Assembly (NCBI GenBank): GCA_013365365.1
Contig: JABVXU010000707.1
Location: 1-25,218, forward strand
DNA: 25,218 nt
Direction: 5' to 3'
Source: Cruorifilaria tuberocauda
Taxonomy: Eukaryota > Nematoda > Chromadorea > Rhabditida > Onchocercidae
In this document: piece after piece, positions 17,976 to 25,218 of the stretch
How positions within the stretch are numbered: the first letter of the stretch is position 1
How the letters are laid out: every line of letters begins with the position of its first letter
The notes under the pieces: generated by a model
Database searches by the model: none
What the model was told of the DNA's origin: nothing
What the model saw: only the letters and a program-made list of their open reading frames with translations
Made by a program: the position numbers and the translations under genes

Positions 17976-18489
17976 ACGTATAAGTATTACGAATCATTAT
18001 CACGTTACTAATATGTATCACTATCATCATTACGTTATTACGTAAACTGATAAATATGCTCACGTGATACTGGATTTTGATTCTGCACAGAGATTGATAC
18101 TATGTTCCAATTGTGCAAGTGACAGAAGAATAATGACAGCAATCTAATAAAGTGTTAAAAAAGACACACGTAGGAATACGTGTAAAACGTTTGCATATAA
18201 AAATAGTGACACGCATATATAATAAGACGTAAAAACGTAGAAAAGAAATATCGAAAAAAGAAAATAGAATCATTCAATATAGGCAATACGTTATCGATGA
18301 ACTATTTTGGTAAATTTGAAAAAGAAGAAGAAAATAAAAACAGACAATGACGTACGTAAGAAATAAATTAACAATGATAATGAATTTAAAATTTACAATA
18401 AATAATCTTTTCGGATTAAAAACGTGACTTTTTTTCCAAAAAAATTTCATCTACGTATATGTGAGTGAAATTAACGTAGGAATTAACGT
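17976..18489. promoter_or_regulatory. Cluster of ACGT-core palindromes
   Basis: ACGT starts at 17976, 18002, 18032, 18040, 18062, 18168, 18178, 18187, 18227, 18235, 18288, 18350, 18354, 18422, 18453, 18474 and 18486: 17 in about 514 bp, where this base composition predicts one or two. Flanks vary (CACGTG E-box at 18061, TGACGT half-CRE at 18348, TACGTA at 18452), so it is not a simple tandem repeat. ACGT is the core of many bZIP and bHLH sites. Whether this is an enhancer or a decayed repeat is unknown. Confidence 0.4.
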
Positions 18490-18733
18490 AAAAAGAAATG
18501 AAAATTATGTCTTTTTTTTTCTTCTAATGAATAATAAATGATGATTTTCAAATTAAATTTTTACGGGAAATTTCGATTTTAATCAAATTATTTTTCAAAT
18601 ATAATTTTTTTTCAAAAAAAAAAGTGACCTTCAATATTTCACGGAAATTTAAATTTGAAAATATTATAATAAGCTACGATATTATTTCTTTTTTTTTGTT
18701 GAAAAAAAAATTTATTCAATTAAATTAAACATA

Positions 18734-18925
18734 TTATTATAAGTGAAAAATGAAATTAGACTATTTAATATACTAATTAATTTTTAAACTAATTAAAAAC
18801 TTATCCTAATTGATAGACTTGAATTAGAGGTATTATGAGTAAAAAATGAAATTGAACTATTTAATATATTAATTATTAATTTTTATACTAATTGAAGACT
18901 TATACTAATTAATAGACAATTTAGC
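18734..18925. repeat. Tandem duplication, about 96-bp period
   Basis: aaaaatgaaattagactatttaatata (about 18746 on) and its partner aaaaatgaaattgaactatttaatata (18842 on) begin two copies that continue with actaattaa...gactta...ctaatt...atagac. The copies differ by substitutions and small indels. Confidence 0.8.
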
Positions 18926-19230
18926 GTAAATTTAAATAACAAAATTTTAAAATGCTTGCTAATTTTTTCATATAAATAAATAATTAAAATAAATCGAAAA
19001 TTTGAAATTAAAATAAATTTTAGAAAAGTTGAAATAGAGAAAAATGAGGGGGGAAAAAAGAAGCATTTTACACGTTGTTTATAATAATAGAAAGGGCAAG
19101 AGAGAAAAAAAAAAAAGAAATTCTTTTTTTTTTCTCTTTCAGTTACTTTCTTATGAAATAGAAAATTGAGATTTTTTTTTTTTTGAAAGAGTTGCTAAAA
19201 GAGACGATGAAAGAGAATAGCAAGAAGCTG

Positions 19231-19418
19231 AAATCGAGAATTGTCTATTGCTATTTTGGAGATAGCTAAAATGTGACAGTTTTGCAAGAGAGGGAAAGAG
19301 AGAGAGAGAGAGGAAGCAAGTAAAGAAATTAAAATCGAGAATTGTCTATTGCTATTTTGGAGATAGCTAAAATGTGACAGTTTTGCAAGCGAGAGAGAGA
19401 GAGAGAGAGAAGAGAGAG
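19231..19418. repeat. Exact 58-bp direct repeat, each copy ending in a (GA)n array
   Basis: 19232-19289 and 19332-19389 are identical over aaatcgagaattgtctattg ... gtgacagttttgcaag, with a period of about 100 bp. Each copy runs straight into GA repeats (19287-19313 and 19391-19418). The lack of differences implies a recent duplication or gene-conversion event of a unit made of unique sequence plus microsatellite. Confidence 0.93.
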
Positions 19419-19646
19419 AAAAAAGAATCATTTAGGAATAAAAATTCCTTTTAAATTGTCATTTTCAATTTTTCCTTTTTCAAAGAAAAAAAAAAGGAAA
19501 AGAGCTATTCCTTTTATTGATATATTTGAAAAAAATATCTACTTGCTAATAATAATAATGAAATAGAAAAGGAAAGAAAAAAACAGATCTAATTAAAAAT
19601 TCATTCATTAATTTATTGAAGGAATGATTATTGAATTTAATAACAA

Positions 19647-19742
19647 AGAGAGAGAGAGAGAAAGCGAAAAAAAAAAATAAAGTAATACATGATAAGAGAA
19701 AAATTAAATTAGAAATGTTTAAAAAATAATAAAAATCTCTCT

Positions 19743-19779
<37 letters not shown>

Positions 19780-19885
19780 TATTCCATTTCAAGAAATAAC
19801 ATCTCAAGTGAATTAGCCCACAGAAAAGCTTCTCTCTCTCTCTCTCCTTCTTCCATTTCAAGCAAAATTAGCCCATGGAAAAGTT
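19647..19885. repeat. Opposed (GA)n and (CT)n arrays with a short tandem duplication
   Basis: (GA)n at 19647-19662 faces (CT)n at 19736-19774, so a transcript could fold back. A second (CT)n at 19830-19848 follows a duplicated phrase: attccatttcaag ... attagcccacagaaaagct, then cttccatttcaag ... attagcccatggaaaagtt. Confidence 0.85.
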
Positions 19886-20367
19886 ATATCATGTATTTTA
19901 AGTTAGCTATCTATTTATCCATCTATTATCCGATCTATCCAATTACTATTAATTTAACCATTGGTCAAACAAATAAACAATAAAATAACAAAAGTACATC
20001 TTTTTTTTTATCATCCTTCTTATCTCATCATAATCATTCATCCTTATCCTTCTTACTCATTTAATTTCTAATTATCCAATCCTATTTTATCGTTAATTTT
20101 AAAAAGGTTACAATAAAAAAAAAAAAAGGGAAAGAAAGAAAATATAAAAATTTGATTACAATTAAATTTCCCATAATTTCAACATATCTTCTCTCTCCCT
20201 CTCTCTTTCAATCAATTCTCATCGTTTCATATATTCTCTCTATCTTTTTCTCAATCTTTTTCATCCTTTCTCTTTCTTCATTACATTCATTTCCTTTCTC
20301 TCTCATTTATTTTAATATATTTAAATCCCGCGAATTATTCTCGATTAATTTCTTCATGCATTTATAC

Positions 20368-20406
20368 TGTATGCGTGTGCGCATGCGTGCGTGCGTGCGT
20401 GCGTGT
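20368..20406. repeat. 39-bp alternating purine-pyrimidine tract (gtgc)n
   Basis: Strict alternation from 20368 to 20406, with the core gtgcgcatgcgtgcgtgcg. It continues as imperfect tg/atgt repeats to about 20436. Such GC-containing alternation is the classic Z-DNA-prone pattern. Confidence 0.9.
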
Positions 20407-20619
20407 CTGTCTATGTATGTGTATGTGTGTGTCTGTTACACGTTCTAAAAGCACATTACACCTATTGTATTGTCCATTGTATTGTTCTAAATTTCGATAT
20501 CGACCTTTTAATATTTCAACGTTAACTATTTCGCATTATACTATTTCGAAAAGAAAAATTCCCTCCTATCATTTTTCAAATCGATTTCTAATTTGTTTAG
20601 CCAATAAAAGGGAGAGGTA

Positions 20620-20826
20620 AAGAGATAGAGAGAGAGAGAGAGAGAGAGGATGAATATGAGAAAGAAAAAAAGTCTGCCAAACTGTTTTTGCTTCAACAAT
20701 TTCTTAGCCATATAAATATACATCCACATACACACATACACCAGCATGCATGCATGTATGCATGTATACATACACACATACATATATACATCAACAAACC
20801 AATAAATAATTTCTCGGTAGGTCTCC

Positions 20827-20864
<38 letters not shown>
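20620..20864. repeat. (GA)n, (CA/TGCA)n and (CT)n cluster
   Basis: (GA)n at 20620-20649, imperfect acacata/catgcatg repeats at about 20710-20790, and (CT)n at 20821-20864. The first and last are complementary and about 170 bp apart. Both strands give artefactual Arg/Glu and Leu/Ser frames here. Confidence 0.93.
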
Positions 20865-20866
<2 letters not shown>

Positions 20867-20950
20867 TTTTTCGTACATTCACCCCTCTTGAAACAACTCA
20901 ATGTTAATAATTAAATAATACTGACATACCTTATATAATGCAGCACCATA

Positions 20951-21076
20951 CTCTCTCTCTCTCTCTCTTCATCTTTTCCTATTTTCTCTTCGTCATCTTT
21001 TCAATACCTTTCTCCTTTCTAATATCATTTCCTTTATCTTCCTCTCTCCCTCTCTCTCTCTTTCTCTCTTCCTCCC
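20951..21076. repeat. Two (CT)n arrays
   Basis: 20951-20968 is a pure CT run. 21039-21076 is an interrupted CT/CCT run. Pyrimidine-rich sequence links them. Confidence 0.92.
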
Positions 21077-21293
21077 TTAATGGCATTATAGCCCACTTAA
21101 ATATTTGATTCAAAATGGCATTTGAAAGATATAATGAACAAAAACTCATCCACACTTGAGATGAGAGATCAAAATGAATGATTACAAAAGGTCAAGTGAT
21201 ATGAGAATCGTTAATTAGTCGATTATATTGACCTTTCATACCACTTTTCATATATTTATCTATGAAATCATTTCAATCCTACTAATATCGAAT

Positions 21294-21323
21294 AACGTGA
21301 TATGTAATGAAGCATATCACGTT
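21294..21323. other. Perfect 11-bp inverted repeat
   Basis: aacgtgatatg (21294-21304) and catatcacgtt (21313-21323) are exact reverse complements around an 8-nt loop, followed directly by gcacacgtgttgtacacgt, which contains a CACGTG E-box. Possible protein-binding palindrome. Confidence 0.75.
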
Positions 21324-21555
21324 GCACACGTGTTGTACACGTAAACCTGTCTCTTTCCCGTTAGAAAGACGTCAAAAATATTCTACATTACAATATCATT
21401 AAATGAACAAATTAATAAAATTGTAATAATAGGAATAGAAAAGATTGATTTCAATTTTTTTTTTTTTCCATTGAAGAAAAAAAAAAAAAGAAGGAACTGA
21501 TAAATGATGGAAGACATATTTCGATGAATTTTCTGTTTTATCATCGGTAGATAGC

Positions 21556-21597
21556 GGGGGAGAGAGAGAGAGAGAGGGAGAGGGAGAGGGAGAGGGA
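21556..21597. repeat. (GA)n / (GGGAGA)n array
   Basis: Starts after ggggg at 21556, with a pure GA part followed by repeated ggagag units. The next 150 bp (about 21620-21750) are less AT-rich than the region and contain a short inverted repeat (ggggatggcaacgtcccc), but no gene could be supported there. Confidence 0.92.
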
Positions 21598-21981
21598 ATG
21601 AGAGAAAGGGGAAAAGATAGTAACGGATACCATCATCCTTCCATCTCTTTTCTCGGGGATGGCAACGTCCCCTTCGAGAAAGAAACGTGAATGGCATGCC
21701 TTTCGACGACGATAACCCACCCACCAAATACCCTCCTTTTCTTACTTTAAAATTCATCTCACCTCCATTTCACATTTCCATAATGTGCAAAAATTAAAAG
21801 TCGCAACATACACGCACACACGCACACAGACGCATATGCACACGTATACACGTATATATGAGCATACACGTGCATAACATACATGCATAAATGATATACA
21901 CACGTAGAAACATTATGATTTTATTTTATGCAACAACGTGTAACTTTTTCGATATATCTATTTACTTACGTCACGTATGCG

Positions 21982-22087
21982 TCTTTTACCTAAATTAATA
22001 GTTGTTACCAGTATTGCAAAATTACAACCACTGACATATGTATCTTTTACCTAAATTACTAGTTGTTATCAGTATTGCAAAATCACT
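21982..22087. repeat. Tandem duplication, 61-bp period
   Basis: tcttttacctaaattaatag with ttgttaccagtattgcaaaa at 21982 on, and tcttttacctaaattactag with ttgttatcagtattgcaaaa at 22043 on, form two copies with few differences. Confidence 0.88.
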
Positions 22088-22470
22088 AATATTTGAATTT
22101 TTTCTTAAAAAGATAAGGAATGATAAGGAAGAGTTAGAGTTATCATAGATTGACGTAAACAAAAGATTTATAGATAAATGATCATATTGATGATAAAGAG
22201 GAGAAAATAGACGATTATCAACAGGATGATATCACTTCCTTTATCGATATCAGAGTATCTTCACTATATCATTTACCAATTAGCAAAATTATCAGCATAC
22301 ACTATCATTGCTCCTTTCATCAAATATCCGTTGTAAAATATCCTCCCACTATATCATCATTTATCATTTATCAATACTGATATTTATTCGATTAGAAAAA
22401 TTTTACTAAAATCATCGATCACTACTTACTATCATCATCCATTTTTTTTTTTCATTATTTTCCTTTTTCT

Positions 22471-22478
22471 TCTCTCTT

Positions 22479-22528
<50 letters not shown>

Positions 22529-22530
22529 TC
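22471..22530. repeat. (CT)n array, about 60 bp
   Basis: The longest pure CT run in the window, flanked by cttcc. A short (ATGA)n run follows at 22580-22598. Confidence 0.95.
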
Positions 22531-23100
22531 TATCATTATCATTCACGATAATTAATTTGATAGTTAAAATATTTGACAATGAATGAATGAATGAATGATA
22601 ATTACCTTATCATTTGTTGCCAAACACTATCATCATTGGTTATCTATCTATCCGTTCTTTTTTTTTTTGCTCTCTTTCTCTTCTTCTATCATAAATTAGT
22701 TGAAAATTAAAAATTTCATGTGATAAATTCAATTTTGGATATCTGATAATTCTCATTTGATTGAAAGATTTTTTTTAAAAAAAAAAGTAGAAAAGAGAAT
22801 TACAGAGAGACAATGAAATATATAGAGCAAAAAATTACTCTCAAATATTACCTAATGAATTTAAAATTTATTTAAATTGAAATTGATAATGAATGATAAT
22901 GAAACACTGCAATAGAATTTCAATAATGATATACATTTAATCACTGTTAAAATTGATAATATAGAATATCTAACAGTGAACTGTACAGATAGATTCATTT
23001 GAATTAAAATTAAATTTACTTAAAAAGAAATTCTATATGATTATGAAATATAGTAATACAGTTTTAATAATGATACACTTTAATAGTGCATTTAATCACT

Positions 23101-23453
23101 GTTAAAATTGATAGTGCGAAATATCTAATAGTATTGATAATTTCAATAACTCTGATTAAATTACAGGTAATTTAATAACAGAAATACATTTACTTATTAT
23201 TAAAATTGATAATGCAAAATATCTAATAGTATTGATAATTTCAATAACTCTGATTAAATTACAGGTAACTTAATAACAGAAATACATTTACTTATTGTCA
23301 AAATTGATAATTTCAATAACTCTGACTGATTAAATTATAGGTAATTAATAACAGAAATACATTTACTTATTGTTAAAATTGATAATGCAAAATAACTGGA
23401 TAGTATTGATAATTTCAATAACTCTAACTGATTAAATTACAGGTAATTTAATA
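23101..23453. repeat. 98-bp tandem repeat, 4 copies, one deleted
   Basis: Units start at 23101, 23199, 23297 and 23372 with the phrase ttaaaattgat, then aatgcaaaatatctaatagt, ttgataatttcaataactct, gattaaattacaggtaattt, and aataacagaaatacatttac. The spacing 98, 98, 75 shows that the third unit has lost an internal segment (the aatgcaaaatatc part). A related, more diverged phrase sits at about 22945-22980. Confidence 0.93.
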
Positions 23454-23698
23454 CGATAAAATTGATTAGCAAAAGAGAAATAAAAGTAAACAACTGCTGC
23501 AAAAAGATGTTTATATATTAAAAATACAATGACAATTCATCAAATGCATGCAGTAATTTGAAAACGTCAACAAGATCTCTGATCTTTTCAATCTTCTCTT
23601 CTTCAAACAACAACTACTGCTGCCTTCAAACCTATCAAAAAATATTTATTAACAGATGAAAAGAAATGATAATAACAATAATGATAATGATAAGGATA

Positions 23699-23975
23699 AT
23701 AGAGAGAAAGAGAGAGAGAGAGAGAAGAGTTGAAGAAATAAATGAAGGAGGAGGACATTTCTCCTACATGACATATTGTTATTGATACATGAAATAATAT
23801 TCATGCATATTAAAAAAAAAAAAAACAAAGAAAAACTTTAAACATAGTTAATTACCGTAAAAATTACAAATTAATAAATTATTCTTTTCATTTTATCATA
23901 TAATTTGTAATTAATAAAGGTAATTAATTAATTAATTAGTACAAGTTAACTAATTAATAAAATAATTAATTAATT
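23699..23975. repeat. (GA)n array and (TTAA)n tract
   Basis: (GA)n at 23699-23728, then unique sequence, then an attaattaattaatt tract at about 23920-23975 broken by agtacaagttaac. No gene is visible. Confidence 0.88.
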
Positions 23976-24352
23976 AATAGAAAAGGAAAAAAAAAACGAA
24001 AATAGAATTTTTGACATTAAATTTTTCGTCATTTGCATTTTTTCATACAACGATGATAGACATTTTCAATATAAAATTTTGATGAAATTGAACAGAAGAA
24101 GAGGTAAAGAATAAATGAAATGAATAAAGATCAAAGGTCAAAGGTTAAAGAGCAACTGCTAAATGATATGAAAAATCATGATATGAATTTTGATTTATGA
24201 ATTTATTATAAACTTATATGCATTCCTATCAAACGAATGAAAATGTATACACGTATGTGCAAGCGTGCGTACACGTGCATGTATGCATGTTCCGTGTAAC
24301 TGTATTGTATTGCATTCGGTGTATATTTTTGCATTGTAAGATAAATTAAAAG

Positions 24353-24395
24353 ATACATACGTACGTGCGTGCGTGTGTGTGTGTGTGTGTACGTG
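24353..24395. repeat. 43-bp alternating purine-pyrimidine (GT)n tract
   Basis: Strict alternation atacatacgtacgtgcgtgc then (gt)n then acgtg, without a break from 24353 to 24395. It is embedded in a wider 24240-24450 zone of tatgca/cacgt/gtgtat words that gives spurious Tyr/His/Thr-rich frames on both strands. Confidence 0.9.
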
Positions 24396-24631
24396 AGCGT
24401 GTATTTATGCATATAAATGTGTACGTATATGTATGCATGCATGTGTATTTTGCATTATTGCAAGATAGCTTAAAGGTATCTAAGCATGTGATATCAATTT
24501 TATATTATATTATTAGCTTGTTTGCTTTTCTATGGATTGAAATTATAAATGAGGATTGAAAACATTATATTACGAAGATAAAGCTAATGTTCAAGTATTT
24601 GAGATTTGAGAAACAAAATGAGAAGAAACAG

Positions 24632-24656
24632 AAAGAGAGAGAGACAAGGAAGAAGA

Positions 24657-24694
<38 letters not shown>
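24632..24694. repeat. (GA)n array, about 60 bp
   Basis: Interrupted at its left part (acaagg, aagaagagg) and pure GA from about 24660 to 24690. Confidence 0.95.
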
Positions 24695-24886
24695 AGTCGA
24701 AACTTTTAAGAGTTGGAATAAACAAATGAATTGTTATCATTTGAAGAATTGACTTTTTCATAAGTGAGCAATTTTAGCATAATATATTTTCAATGCTTTT
24801 TTAATCGATAAAGAAAATGAATGAATGAAAAATATTATTAAAATTTATTGGAAAAAGAAAATATGATTTATTAGAATATAGGAATG

Positions 24887-25218
24887 ATTAATTGTGATAA
24901 GTGATAACAAACATATGTTAATAAATCATATCAGTGTACACAAAAGATAATGAAGGATTGTGATTAGCAATAAGTTAAGTTAATTTCTCATTATAGAATC
25001 ACAATTTGAGAGGGATTTAAATAAACTTAACAACATTTTCTATAAATTTAAATCAACTTAACAACATTTCCTTAGCATAGAGCATATATTACATTAATTG
25101 TGATAAGTGATAACAAGCATATGTTAATAAATCATATCAGTGTACACAAAAGATAATTAAGGATTGTGATTAGCAATAAGTTAATTTCTCATTATAGAAT
25201 CACAATTTGAGAGGGATT
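24887..25218. repeat. 206-bp-spaced direct repeat, open at the right edge
   Basis: 24887-25018 (attaattgtgataagtgata ... cacaatttgagagggattta) recurs at 25093-25218, cut by the window end. The copies differ by single bases and a 5-bp gttaa indel. The spacer (25019-25092) contains its own small repeat, aaacttaacaacattt and caacttaacaacattt. Two copies at a fixed period suggest a satellite-like array continuing to the right. Confidence 0.92.

Larger units (their letters stand above)
18500..25218. other. Gene-free, microsatellite-rich intergenic domain
   Basis: Apart from the repeats listed separately, I see AT-rich sequence without an exon chain, RNA gene or mobile-element signature on either strand. 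All long open frames coincide with GA, CT, CA or TG arrays and lack splice partners or domain signatures. A distant, fast-evolving gene with very short exons cannot be excluded by eye. Confidence 0.55.

Noticed and set aside
20152..20891. Several 60-113 codon frames around the GA/CT/TG arrays
   Set aside because: These are low-complexity translations of microsatellites, overlapping on both strands, without gene signals.
21383..21757. A 124-codon minus-strand frame with a less AT-rich start
   Set aside because: Its first 50 codons look more complex, but the rest is a CT-array and poly-Phe translation. No splice sites or recognisable domain were found, so I did not call a gene.
1..25218. tRNA, rRNA, CRISPR, transposase, or viral or bacterial inserts
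   Set aside because: No tRNA A/B boxes with cloverleaf pairing, rRNA-like sequence, spaced identical repeats of CRISPR type, or transposase/polymerase motifs were seen on either strand. A model-based search would be more sensitive than reading by eye.

Overview
This window comes from an AT-rich, intron-bearing eukaryotic genome, most likely a nematode. The evidence is 18 short introns (about 84 to 669 bp) with nematode-type acceptors (usually tttcag) and donors (GTAAG, GTTTG), a candidate trans-splice acceptor close to the start codon, and a short sequence very like the nematode spliced leader SL1. Composition and intron sizes would fit a spirurid or filarial-type worm, but the sequence does not prove the species group.

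The window holds one recognisable protein-coding gene, on the minus strand, from the start codon at 14403 to the stop at 5007-5009. I assembled it into 19 exons encoding about 1,613 residues. Its domain order is disordered and basic N-terminus, AWS, SET, post-SET, PHD finger, BAH, and a short conserved-looking C-terminal tail. This is the ASH1/ASH1L family of histone H3 lysine-36 methyltransferases (Trithorax group), called LIN-59 in C. elegans. Reading frames join cleanly at every junction except exon 5/6, where the phase rules out pairing the two best-looking splice sites.

Layout: 1-321 is a 26-29 bp minisatellite running off the left edge. 322-5000 is AT-rich DNA with degenerate direct repeats, a 68-bp tandem repeat, two strong hairpins, and at 2465-2486 a 19/22 match to SL1 followed directly by GT. 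5007-14403 is the lin-59/ASH1 gene; one of its introns carries a compact, less AT-rich block able to fold into nested helices (12721-12830). 14404-17060 is probably the 5' flank of the gene, rich in TGATAA (GATA-type) words. 17060-25218 has no supportable gene. It is packed with (GA/CT)n, (CA/GT)n and (TAA)n arrays, several short tandem duplications, two long alternating purine-pyrimidine tracts, and clusters of the palindromic word ACGT. The long reading frames there are by-products of simple repeats.

I found no tRNA, rRNA, CRISPR array, recognisable transposase, or viral or bacterial insert. The items most worth following up are the SL1-like element, the structured intronic block, the ACGT cluster near 18.0-18.5 kb, and several sequence details of the methyltransferase.
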